Origin: Parietaria judaica
Taxonomy: Eukaryota > Streptophyta > Magnoliopsida > Rosales > Urticaceae
Length of the DNA: 64,000 bases
NCBI GenBank assembly: GCA_954871525.1
Contig: OX940861.1
Span: 35,787,201-35,851,200, forward strand
Direction of reading: 5' to 3'
In this document: one piece after another, positions 47,738 through 58,666 of the stretch
Layout: every line of letters begins with the position of its first letter
Position numbering within the stretch: the first letter of the stretch is position 1
Translations under genes and position numbers: made by a program
Notes under the pieces: generated by a model
Seen by the model: only the letters and a program-made list of their open reading frames with translations
Databases searched by the model: none
Told to the model about the DNA's origin: nothing

Positions 47738-48276
47738 GTTAATTATTTGTTCTTGTAATATTTTTTTCTTTACTTATTTTTACAATATGAAACAAAGTTT
47801 ACGATACATGTGTATATTAAATCATTTTTACAATATCTATATCGTGTAATATATACGTTATATGTCTTCAAAGTTATATCATGCCTTAGTATTAGTATTA
47901 AAATGACCATGATATCATATACAATAAAGATTTAGTTTTAAAAATTTAATATCATGTATTTAAAATTATAAACTACTCCTATAATAAAAACAAAAAATAT
48001 TTTTTATAAATATATATTTTATAAAATTATTTGATTATATTTGACGTGTGTAAAAAAAATTAAAAAGAATAACAAAAAAATAAAAAAATACCACGTAACG
48101 GCGAAAGTACACAACATTTGGCCATGTGGCACGCCACATGAGACAACCTAACGTCAACGTAGGCAGGTGTCTAACGGCGTTAGTTGGTCGGCAACAAAAG
48201 TGCGACGTTAGGTACTTTCGCCTACATTGTTTGAGAATATGACCAAAGGTTGGGTATTTTTGCCGCAATTAACCCT
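46784..48276. mobile_element. Mutator-like foldback element with very long inverted arms
   Basis: The ends are AGGGTTAATTACGGCAAAAATACC and its complement near 48253-48276 (one mismatch in the outer 14 bp). The arms pair through CACGTGGC and TTAACGGCGTTAG blocks and, more loosely, on to about 47440 and 47845, so most of the element is palindromic. The left arm also has a direct duplication (47065-47150 and 47215-47300). No coding capacity. Flanks share ATAAAT, but both are AT-rich so the TSD is uncertain. It sits only 13 bp beyond the copia-A target duplication. Confidence 0.75.
47641..47731. repeat. (AC)n(AT)n compound microsatellite
   Basis: About 13 AC units run into about 30 AT units, at the loop of the foldback element 46784-48276. 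Confidence 0.9.
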
Positions 48277-48335
48277 TATAAATATGCCCTTATAAAACTC
48301 GTGAAAGTAACGAGCAAGAGAAAAATGGCTCATAC

Positions 48336-48953
48336 TACGGGTGAACAAGCGGGTATTCGGTGCGGTTTTTGACAAATAATAGACCGAATACCGCATTTCG
48401 GTATTTTAGAAATGATAACCGAATACCCTATTTTTAAAGATGAAAACCACATTTACCGTATAATCGGTATTCGGACTTCGGTTGCGGTATTATCGGTTTT
48501 TTCCCCACATTTACCGCCTTTAAATCAATATCCACATCTCCATAAACTGACTACTAATTTTACACATAAACATACTACTAAATGTTAATATTATGCCTTC
48601 AAAAAAAAAAATGTTAATATTATAAATTATTACACATAAACAGATTACTAAATACTAATATTACACAATATTACATCGAGAGATTAGATAAGAAAAATCT
48701 TTTTGATGTGTTGATAGATATGGTAAATAGAATATAATAAATATATTAGATTTAGTTAAAGCGGTAAAACCGGGTAAGCGGTTGCGGTTTTCACATTAAA
48801 ACCGAAAACCCCGTTTTAACCTAGTTCGGTATTCGGTTTTTCTCTCGGTATATTCGGTTTTAACCGCTTTAATAGCGATTGCGGTTTAATCGGTATCGGT
48901 TTGATCGATTTTCGGTTAAAAATTCGGTTTACGGTTTCTTTTGTTCACCCCTA
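48336..48953. mobile_element. hAT-type MITE, 618 bp
   Basis: The termini are TACGGGTGAACAA and, reversed, TAGGGGTGAACAA. The 8 bp duplication GCTCATAC is perfect (48328-48335 and 48954-48961). The interior is rich in CGGTATTCGGT/ACCGAATACC phrases on both strands, so the RNA could fold on itself. Non-coding. Confidence 0.88.
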
Positions 48954-49308
48954 GCTCATACTCACGTAAAATTAAATTTTGTAAATACAGTTATTATGAT
49001 ATAAACCTAATTTCCCCCGTTTGAGATAGTTTATGTATTAATTGATTGGAAGATGTTGCTTTTACAAGTCAATTGCAATCCATTTTCTTGAAGCTATATA
49101 AATACTTGGTATATTAAAATTAACAGAAAAGCAAATACTCCCAATGCATAAAACGCCCCAAGAGCCTTGCGGCTATGCTCGTCGCGCCCTGTCGCGTGCC
49201 CTCCTCTGATAGGTCTTATCGAAGAAAGGGTATGTAACGGAATTGGGTAGCTGAAGGTACTAGAAGCACAAACAATACCCGGCAGACTTCGATGCAAAAC
49301 ACGGATTC

Positions 49309-52300
49309 TTATTCTTTGACTGACAGTTTCGAAGAGGCTTCGGCCCGGGCTTCCTCTAGTTTCGCAAAGAGCGCCTTCATAAATGGTGAATTTGTTCCGT
49401 GAGTAATTCGAAGAATATCAGCCGCCTTCGTCAGGGATTCGAGAGCATTCTCTGTATCCTCAAGTAACCTGTAAAAATAACATTATATAGTTGAAGGAGT
49501 TGAGCAATCAACAATACACAGTAAATTAATAATCAAAGAAAAACAAGAACACTTTGGTCTCTGATTCGAGAGTTGGACCGGAAAACTCTTCCAATGACAT
49601 TCAATAAGAATTCTCCATTGGAGACAATTAAATAAATACAATTCAGACTAATGCTTTTTATTGCTTAAAAGTAGAAAAATACACTAACCATTGGAGCTTC
49701 CCACGAGTGTAATATTGCAAACCAAGTAAAGGATTGAATCCTGGATACACTCCTGCAGTACATGAATCAACCTCATTATTTATTATATAATATATATATA
49801 TTTTTTAATAGCCTTTTGGTCTCTAATTCGAGAGTAGGACCGGAAAACTCTCCCAATGATGGACAACATGAACTTTCCACTAGTCAAACATGAAATGAAA
49901 ACTCAAATGGAGGCATCTATTTATAGGATTAGAAACTGTAGTTCATATTTACTGTAAAATAGCTCTAATACCAATAAATAATAAAAACACAATAAATAAA
50001 ACTCTTTTCAATTTCAAAAAGAATTTTGGAGCATACTTTCATAGACTGGAATGGTCAGTCTGCAATAAGCTAGAGCTTCACTCCAATCTTGCGAGTCTAT
50101 GAGCATCTGAAGCAAAATATGGAAGATAAATAAAAAAGCTCCAAAATGGAATTTAAGCGGATAAAGAACGAAAGCGCTACCGTAACAAGCTTGTCCCTCG
50201 TTTCCATCAGACTGATTGAAAAACGATGGCACAATTTCACCTGGAGTCTCTCCACCGCCTTGTATATCACGATTGCTTCTAATCTTGGTCAAAGTCAACC
50301 TCGTGTTCGCAAATATGACTTCGTTAATCATATTTAAAGAGAAGCAATTGCCTAGAGAGATCATCATCAACAGTAAAATAATAGAAAGGATACTTTGCGA
50401 GGTTGTGGACCGAAGTGCCCTTTCTGAAAGTGCCTTTATTTCACTAGCTGCATCGTTGATTTCTTCCTTGCTCCTGGAAAGTCCACATAGTTGGCAGACG
50501 AATCCCGTTCCATCTAAAAGAATGTTGACGATTCGTACTAATATGAAATCAAATTATCAATTGATCCAACAAGAATAAATCGCGTACCCGAATCACGAAG
50601 CAAGAAACCGTCACATCTACTATTCTTGCATCGATAACCTTCCCGAGTTGCGCTTTCTTGAATATCATCTAGCTGACCCTATTGATAGAAAACATTTTAT
50701 TAGGCAAACAGAGAGATCAAGGTTTCAGAGGAAAAGCCATGAACATTATTTGTTAAGAGCGCTACCAATTTGATGCAGCGACGACACTTGCAAGTGAAGA
50801 AATATTCTTCTTTTAAAGTCTTTTGCCGAATCATTGTGTTTCCTGTTGTTTCAATGTAACCTATCAAGACCTAACAAAACGTCAGAAACATGTTAGATCT
50901 TCAACGATTACTTGTCGGAAGAGAAATGGCAAAATCGGTTATCTAGGCTCTTGTAATTAGTCCTTAGTGTCTTTTCCTTTCTAATGATTCTTCAGGAATA
51001 TTTTTGTAAAAATTTATGAGATGAAAGTATCTGGGAATTCATCTTTTGGAGAGATAGGGCCTCGTTCTTTAAGAAAAGGTTGTTCTTGTGATCGTTGATT
51101 ATTTCGGACAACGATTTCATTTCGCATCAAATGAAGTTTCGACGCATCACTTTCAAATCGTAAGAATATGTTTGAAATAGTTAAACTACCTCAGAACCTT
51201 TCTCTATATGTTGCACGGCACGTATGACCGCTGTCCTTCCCTCGAATACGAGAACGGTATTTGCCAAACAGCTACATGACCGTGAATGTTCAGCAAATTA
51301 ATAGCGTGTTGGAATAAAAAAAAGTTACAGAAGCTGAATAAGTGAAGGTCACCTGTGATTAATAATGGAAATAACAGGATATAGTCCAGTTCCTGACTGT
51401 AGCAATTCACTATCGCATATTGTATGTGCATTGCAAGAAAGCTGCAAAAGTATCGAAGGATCTTAACAAGTGTATACTTAATGATTATCGGTATTAAAGT
51501 CTACATTACTATTTTACCCTTGAAAAGTTCTCCGTTATCTCTTTTATGTTTATATCAGGAATCTGGATTATCAAGTTGACAAGATTGGCCATCTGAGCGT
51601 AAAGCACAAGTTGGTTCTCGCCAATGTCAGTCATGTCTATAACAAAGTGTCAAGGCAAAATAAGTGGAAAGACTAAAACTAAAATGAAAATTAACGATTA
51701 CGTTCCTTTCACAAGACAAATCTCCCCTCTTGGGAGAGATTAGGTTTGATTGAGTTGAAAGGTAGTCCTATAAATCCAAAAAGACCTATTTGTAGGTGCG
51801 GAGTGATCCCATTAATTATATACTACCGAGCCTAAGGCCCCTATTCGGCAACGGTAACCTTCTTCTCGGCCTTACTCAATCGCAGCTCATTGCCGTGGCT
51901 CGGTTCCACTCTCAGCCCCGGTTACCGATCCTTCGTTGGTAAGTCTTACCATGATAAGGATCCGTTGGATTGACTTATTAAGCCAAAAGACATTAGAAAA
52001 AGGATACGAGAAACTAATGCCTCGATCAACTGATAGTTTGCCATGGCAGAAGCAGGAATTACCTGTCAGTGAATGAAAGAAATGAGCAAAACCGATATAG
52101 TTATAAACAATTCATAGAAGAGAAAGAGAGCATTATGTAATACCCGGAATAAGAGATAATGAGTAGGTTTTGTTTTTTACCCCTTGAATTTCCAATTTCC
52201 TCCGGATACAGAGTCTTATCATAAGACGTATTGAAGGCGTGACGGATTCCCGTCTGTGCTTATCGAGCTTTGACAGAGCCGCGCATTCAAGACGATGCAA

Positions 52301-53580
52301 CTTCCACTCTTCCTTCTGAAAATATCCCGAAAAAATTCAAACCAGAGTCGAGGCATATCATAACTTCAGAGAAATAGTATCGCTCAGATTTTGAAATTTC
52401 GACCAAAATGACATTCTGATAATACATGCTTTCTTAAGCTTAGTTAAAGAGAATCATCATAGGTTAAACAGTTAGGAACAGAACCAACAACGTATTACAC
52501 GCTTCAGCAAATACAATTTCTAAATAAAAAGGCAGAGAATGACATCCCAAAAACCACCATGAAAAAAAAAAAAAAAAACGTTGATATGTTAAACCCAATG
52601 CTCTCAAGTAACAAGGAGGGCTCAAAACGACATATCATTACGAGCTTAAGGCGGAAGCAACTGGGCCGTCAGACAGAGCTTAATCGGATGGACAAGATTA
52701 AAAGCCCCAAACTCAGACATTAAGTGCCATGGATTAAAAGCTTGAGGGGCTTGTTGGTTCTCTTTCACTTCTGTTTCAATAACAGTGTAACAACATTGTG
52801 CACCGAGGGCGTCGATTTTCTCCCTTGTAAGTTTTGTCCAATCTGTATAGTGTCCAGATGTTTGTTCTCGGGCTCGGACTTGGGCGACGATCAAGAGAGT
52901 AACTGAAGTTCGTAGACGAGATTACGCGGGCGTAAAAGATACAATGGCATCCTAATGCAGCCCGGGAGGGGGCGCCCAATGGTGCGGCCTCCTCCCCCAA
53001 AAGTTTCACATTTCTTACACTCCTCCAAGTTTTCATTTTTTACCTCTTAATTTTCAAATTTTAATAATTTCCCCTACACAATATCCGAATCCAGCAACCA
53101 GCCGGCCGGGCTTTATGGAAGGCGAAGTAGGCGAAAGCCGTATTCTTTGCCGTGCCTCTTCGACTTCAGGACCGGCTCAGTAATCGAATCCTAGACCCGC
53201 CACTGAGTGCACCGGTTCCGGGTCCCCGCCACGGTGTGCAAGACTGATAGCATAATCTAGAGAGAGGCATAAACCTGGCATTGGGTTCCGCAGAAGCGCG
53301 CCAGCTGACAGGCCGAGCACTTCCTGACGTCATTCCCCGCGAAACAGCCGTCGCACCTCCCCGCGTTGGGCGCACAGGCGTAAGGGCTTTCGCTTATAAT
53401 CACTTCCCCTGAAAAACCACACTAAAAAACCTGAGCTTTTCTGTTATACCGTGATCGGAAAGAGAGAAATAGAGAAAGACCTGGCGAGAAATCGCGCGTG
53501 GCGAAGAGGCAGCGACCCTTCTGGGGGTGATTGGAAACGGCGAGATTCTGAGTACTCAGAGCTCTCTGCAAATCCTCCAT
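49309..53580 (-). CDS. ASHR1: SET and MYND domain methyltransferase, ASHR1-type, 14 exons
   Basis: Exons 53580-53481, 53408-53275, 52315-52181, 52062-52008, 51636-51518, 51441-51353, 51271-51190, 50870-50766, 50678-50588, 50513-50394, 50278-50181, 50106-50037, 49752-49689 and 49468-49309 join with consistent phases to give 473 aa, close to Arabidopsis ASHR1. The N-terminal SET part (KGRCLFATRDFSPGE) is split by a complete MYND finger (C52, C55, C64, C67, C73, C77, H85, C89). The SET core resumes with NHSC (209-212), GYIE (Y243) and post-SET cysteines 265, 267 and 270. A helical, TPR-like C-terminus ends the protein. SMYD/ASHR proteins transfer methyl groups from SAM to lysines; substrates are not shown here. 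The motif reads NHSCLAN rather than the usual NHSC-x-PN. A LINE lies 88 bp upstream of the ATG. Confidence 0.92.
49552..49880. repeat. Two copies of a 70 bp intronic repeat in the ASHR1 gene
   Basis: The phrase TTGGTCTCTGATTCGAGAGT followed by GGACCGGAAAACTCT and CCAATGA occurs at about 49554-49600 (last intron) and 49813-49860 (preceding intron), with a few differences. They flank exon 13 (49752-49689), suggesting a local duplication or two insertions of one short element. Confidence 0.75.
52316..53274. other. ASHR1 intron 2 (960 bp) with an unassigned frame
   Basis: The largest intron of the gene. A minus-strand frame at 52894-52646 (82 codons, starting MIVAQVRAREQTSGHY) has ordinary codon use but no motif I recognise and no splice support. 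It may be a fragment of another gene or chance. Confidence 0.4.
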
Positions 53581-53710
53581 GGCTGAACTCGGAGCTCCAA
53601 GTTTCGGGCTTTAAAAGAGAAAACAAACTGACTAACAGCAACAAGACTTCAGTTCACTCTCGCTCTTTTTTTTTTAAAGAAAGATAGCCTCGTTAAAACC
53701 TCCGAATTCC

Positions 53711-55474
53711 CTAAACGGGTGCGGCTCTAGAGGAAAGAGTACTCCACATCAAATTATCAACGGTAGCAGCCAAGCAATCGTCCCGAACAAGGATCGGGAC
53801 TCCCTCTCTACAACCAGAGTCGCGCAAAATAAGAGGTTCTATACTAGGCGGGACAAATTCCAACCAAACTATATTCCCTCTAGACTTAATCGCAAGTCGA
53901 GCAAGGCCATACGCGACTTCATTACAGCTTCTCGGGATGAAGTAGAAACTTACAGACTCGATCTGATTAACTAAGCGATGGATATGGGAGACAATAGTGC
54001 CTAAATCAGACAAAGGGATGGACTTATGGTTTAGAGACTTAATAACCCCTAGACAGTCCGATTGGATGCGAATCTTTGACCATCCCTGGTCATACGCCCA
54101 TTCGACCCCACAACGAATAGCAGAAGCCTCTGTAAGCTGGGGAGATAAACCATGCCGATGAAAGTTAATTCCCGACGCAAGAACACGATTTTCATGGTTG
54201 CGAGCCACTAAACCAATACCATAATTGTCCCCACGTCCATCAATCGCGGCGTTGACACAGATGTCAACACAGCCTTCCTCGGGGGGCTTCCAGGCTGGAG
54301 CAGGTTGATTAACATCTTTCTTCGGATTCGCAGTTTTCTGCGCCTCATTGAATTCTGACAGGTAGCTAAACGCCCCTTCAACAATATCCCACTGGGACCT
54401 CGATTTGCTTCCATTCACCACATTGTTCCTGTTATTCCATATTTGCGAAAGGAGAAAAGAGAACAGTGTAGTCTCACCTTGACTGAGAGATGTGAGAACC
54501 GAGGCAATGAGACATAGAGGCTCAACTCTATGTTTGGAGAGATCCAGAATACAACCCAGCCCAGCAAGTTTCCAGATTTTCTGAGTAAATTTGCATCCCC
54601 AGAAGCAATGGTCAACAGTTTCGTGCTCGAGAAGGCAAAGAGGGCACCTCGTATCCATTTGAATTCCACGGCGAGAAAGAATAGTACGAGTCGGCAAAAC
54701 CTTTTTGCATACTCTCCACAAGTGGAGTTTAACTTTCGGAGGAACTGGAATCTTCCAAATCTTGCTCCACCAGGTCAATTTACTGTCAGAAGAGGATGTT
54801 GAGCCGAGGTCATACGTAGAGGCGAAACCAATACGATATCCACTTTTAACCGAATACTCACCATTCGTAGAGTAGTGCCACATGATCGTGTCTCTTTGAT
54901 CGATGTTCGCCCATGGAATGCTAAGAATGGCCGAGGCATCCTCAAGGTCGAACATTTCCCTAATGAGATCTTCATCCCACCCTCCCGAGGCCGTCTTTAG
55001 CTCACACACCCGCATGTTGATAGGTAGGGGAGGCGGATCAACAAGACGGAAAGAGCTCGGCCTCAGAATCCACTTGTCAATCAAGATATCAACATCCTCT
55101 CCATTTCCAACACGCCAGCGGGAGCCCGCTAAGATAATTGATCGGCCCCACAGGAGACTTCTCCAAACATGGGAAGCAGACGAGCCAATCCCAACTGAAA
55201 GAGCATCCCCGTTAGGAAAATAACAAGCTGCAAAGACTTTGCCCACGAGAGAATTCGGAGATCGGATCAGGCGCCACATACTCTTCGCGAGCAAAGCTTG
55301 ATTAAAGCATCCCATATCTCTAAATCCCAAGCCCCCCTCGCACTTGTTTCGACACATCTCGATCCATTTTGACCAATGGATTTTCCGATTATTGCTACCA
55401 TCTCCCCACCAGAAACCTGCACAGATTTTATGGATGTCTCCAATGAGACTAATCGGGAGACGGAAACAGCTCAT
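53711..55474 (-). pseudogene. LINE RT C-terminal region, zinc-binding domain and RNase H
   Basis: The 587-codon frame continues the LINE polyprotein after a shifted stretch. It contains the region after the fingers/palm (KIHWSKWIEMC, GGLGFRDMGCFNQALLAK), a zinc-binding RVT segment (CPLCLLEHETVDHCFWGC), and a plant LINE RNase H-like domain at about residues 400-560 (YGIGLVARNHENRV, EASAIRCGVEWA, IQSDCLGVI). The first acidic residue expected in the RNase H (a VD-A pattern) reads VNAA, so catalysis may be lost. It ends ahead of the poly-A run. Confidence 0.88.
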
Positions 55475-55556
55475 GACATAGGTTGGAATAGATTGAAGAG
55501 CAGCCTTAATGAGAATCTCCCTTCCCGCTTGTGAGACTTTGGTTCCCCTCCAGCTT

Positions 55557-56662
55557 TTAACTTTGTTTCACACTCATTCCCTGACATAGGCAAACAACTC
55601 TTTCTTCCGACGCCCAGCATAGGATTGAAGACCAAGATAACGTTGGTGACACTCTGTTTTTTTTTACCCCAAGACAATTGCCAATCCGAATTCTTCTGGT
55701 TTCATCCACGTCTTTCCCAAAGCAAACATCAAACTTTGTGTAGTTAACCATCTGTCCTGAAGCCTTCTCGTAAATTCTCAAACAGTCTCTGACTGTCTCA
55801 GCTTCTTCATCAGATGCTGAAAAGAAGATGAGACTGTCATCCGCAAAGAACAAATGGGAAATCCACAATCCTTCCCCTCCGAATCTAAGTCCATTAAGAG
55901 AGTCGCGCTCCTCTGCAACCCTAAAGAGACCAGAAAGACCCTCCGAGCAAAAAAGGAACAGAAAAGGAGACAAGGGATCCCCCTGACGAAGACCTCTTTG
56001 CGGAATAACCCGGCCACGAACTGCTCCATTAATGTTGAAAGTGAACGAGACCGACGTGACACAACACATAATCTTATCGATCCACTCCATTGCGTAACCC
56101 AGATGTATCATAACCGCCCGAAGGTAGGGCCATTCAACTCTGTCATAAGCCTTAGCCATATCGAGCTTAAGGGCCGCACACTCCCCGTTACCAAATCGGC
56201 CTCGCCGCATCGTGTGGATTCCTTCAAAGCCAATCATCGCGTTATCAAAAATCTGTCGCCCCCCCACAAAAGCACTTTGGTTCTCAGAAATCGCCGAGCT
56301 CATCGTCAATTTTAGGCGATCTGTGAGGCATCTTGAGACAATTTTATAAATGACATTGGAGAGACTGATAGGGCAAAAATCACTCACCTTCTTTCCTTTT
56401 GGGATCTTAGGAATAAGGGTAATGACTGTGTTGTTTAAGTCTTGAACAGCTCTCCCGTCATTCAAGATCTCAAGGCAAACCTTTGTCACCGTTTGACCGA
56501 TAATATTCCAAAATTTCTGGTAGAAAAGAGCCGGAAAACCATCAGGTCCAGGAGCTTTAATAGCTTCCATTGAGAAGACTACATCTTTCACATCTTGAGC
56601 CGTGAAAGGACTCAGAAGGTAATTGTTCATTTCTTCCGAGATTTTGGGAGAAATTTCGACCA
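55557..56662 (-). pseudogene. LINE reverse transcriptase, N-terminal part
   Basis: Blocks APGPDGFPALFYQKFW, SLSNVIYKIVSRCLTDRL, ALKLDMAKAYDRVEW, QRGLRQGDPLSPFLF and the active site FADDSLIFF are present in one frame. These are the standard order for plant L1-type non-LTR RT. The frame shifts near 55570, after the point where GVKK normally leads into the thumb region. 5' truncation removed everything before the MNLVEISPKI segment. Confidence 0.92.
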
Positions 56663-56679
56663 AGTTCACTCTCGCTCTT

Positions 56680-56891
56680 CACAAGTACAATTGTCTTTGA
56701 TCGATAAATAAGTGCACGACCATGGTTCGATTTTATTTACTGGATATTTTATAAAGGTCAAGTTAATTCATAAATTACTTATCCATCAGGTTCTATTAAT
56801 CGGTTGTTGATGATTTTTTATTTTTATAAAAATATATAAATATAATTTATATAAAAAAAGTCCGACAATATGTATTCATTAGTTAGTCGTA
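56680..56891 (-). promoter_or_regulatory. Displaced ASHR1 promoter region
   Basis: Minus-strand TATA box TATAAAATA at 56747-56755 lies about 68 bp upstream of the LINE target site. Before the insertion it would have been about 160 bp from the ATG at 53580, a normal distance. This places the LINE between the likely transcription start and the start codon. The start site is inferred, not observed. Confidence 0.55.
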
Positions 56892-57399
56892 CCTTTGCTC
56901 AAAATTCAAAATCTAGTGATGAATGTTTCAAAATTTGAAATCTAGTGATTTTCATTATTTCCTTCCCATTTTGCCCCTGAGATCGAATTTTTCCTGTCTC
57001 GTTCTCCGACCTCGGCCAACCTACCGAGGTCTGGTATTTTCTCCGAGCTCGGTGTTTTATACCCGAATTCGGCCAGCCTACCAAGGTCGGTGATTTATTC
57101 TAGATTGATCTCGGTGATTTATTCCCGACTGGCCTCGACAATTATAGCCGAAGTCGGTGATATCGGCACAAACTGTATACGTTATTTCCTAATTCATGGA
57201 TATTTTTGTCCCCGAATTCGAAGATCTAAACAACTCAAAATTTCCGACCTCGGATATATTCATTACCGAAATAAAAAGTATCATTAATTCAAAACTACCG
57301 ACATCGGTGGTCAATTACATATAAGCATTCGAAGAAATTTGCATGAAACATGAAAATACTGTTGTCTAACTAAGAAAACGAAAGAGAAAAAAAATAACA

Positions 57400-58266
57400 T
57401 CAAAACACGGGAGCGATGCTCTCGACGTAATCGTGGGCATGATTTACACGAATTTCGTATAGCTCCTTCCAAACTTGTCTCCACCATGGAACAATCACCG
57501 GCTCTTGTCCTAAGCGCAGCAATTTTTTCTGCGCCTTGTCGATGCCAAGCTTCTCGTCCCGCGAGTCGTAGTAAACACATGTATGTGTGTTCTCTAAATG
57601 GGGGATCAGAAATTTGCAATGAACAGCCCCGTCAACCACGCTCGTGCACGTATGTCAGTCTACCCTCCCTGGCAGTCTCAAATCCCCTACATTTCGCAAG
57701 GCGGTTCCGATTCTATCGAAATCTTGCACGCAAACGCTCGAATTACCATCCAACCTGTCGAGGCACAACCTGATGACCTTGTAGTCGTTGGTCCTGTCGT
57801 CGAATCGGCAACCTAACGCCACATGGTGGTTATAAAAGTTAAGGGAATAGGCTGGTAGAATCGGAAGATGTCTCGCCTGCTGAGTCGCCGGATTCCAAAG
57901 CACGACTCGCGTTTGGTAAGCCCCTCCGATCGAAAGGCAGACCAAGCCGTTGTAGGAGGCCATGATGTGCATGGTGGGGCTGTTGTTGGGGTTGAGATGT
58001 GCCACGTCGATAGTCTGTACCCTTTAGCCGTTGATCAGCATTAGTTACCACAATTCTTGCCCCCGTTCTCCGACGACAGTCAGGATTGGGCCGTTTTTCG
58101 CATGCCGACGGATTCAGTGAGCGTCGACGAGCGAGGGGTCTCCGGATATGGCATCCCGCCAAGTTTTCGACACGCTCTTGAATCTCATCAGGGTTTTTGC
58201 CGGCAGTTCCGGTAGGATGTCAGAGAAGACGATGTCCCCGGGAAGGTTCTCTGAAGTGTTCTCCAT
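57400..58266 (-). pseudogene. F-box/F-box-associated domain gene, broken
   Basis: The frame starts MENTSENLPGDIVFSDILPE with a normal F-box (PAKTLMRFKSVSKTWRDAI) but stops at 58114. Downstream frames 58005-57655 and 57639-57400 carry the F-box-associated region (SYNGLVCLS, VVLWNPATQQARHLP, DYKVIRLCL, WKELYEIRV) in order but with frameshifts and stops. Such proteins are substrate adaptors of SCF ubiquitin ligases. At least two lesions separate the parts, so this is a pseudogene. It lies between the inverted arms of the candidate element 56892-63271. Confidence 0.82.
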
Positions 58267-58666
58267 GGTAATTTTTGAAGAAAAAAAGAGGTTGAATATT
58301 GAGAGGGTGATCGGAGAGAGAGAGATGATGATGATGAAATTAAATGAAACGAGGGTGATCAAGTTGTTGAGTTTGTCGGTATCGCATTGACACCGATACT
58401 AGTTTCTACAATCTCAGCTAACCGGTCTAAACCGATAGAGACCGTATAACAAAAAAATTTAGTGTGGAATAATTACCCTTATCTAATTAAGTGAACGCGT
58501 AGAATAAACTTTGTTCATAATGGGATGAACCTGAAATTGTGCCCCATACCACAATTCCCATTATTCTATCCGGTTTACGAAATCTAATGATTAATTAACT
58601 GGTCCTGATCTTATTTTTTTATTTTTATCAAACAAATAATTAATTCAATCTTAATATGATTTCGAT

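Larger units (their letters stand above)
53668..56662 (-). mobile_element. 5'-truncated LINE (L1 type) in the ASHR1 5' region
   Basis: The 17 bp duplication AGTTCACTCTCGCTCTT flanks it exactly (53651-53667 and 56663-56679). On the minus strand it ends in a short poly-A run at 53668-53674 beside the TSD, as expected after target-primed reverse transcription. The 5' end is cut inside the RT region: ORF1 and the endonuclease are absent. It has the same orientation as the ASHR1 gene. The RT frame is broken near 55570, so it is a dead copy. Confidence 0.93.

Noticed and set aside
53711..55474. Host gene with an RNase H domain
   Set aside because: Collinearity with the RT frame, the poly-A run and 17 bp TSD show it is part of a LINE.
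58391..58666. Possible upstream exon of the F-box pseudogene
   Set aside because: AT-rich with no frame or splice signal linking to the F-box start at 58266.
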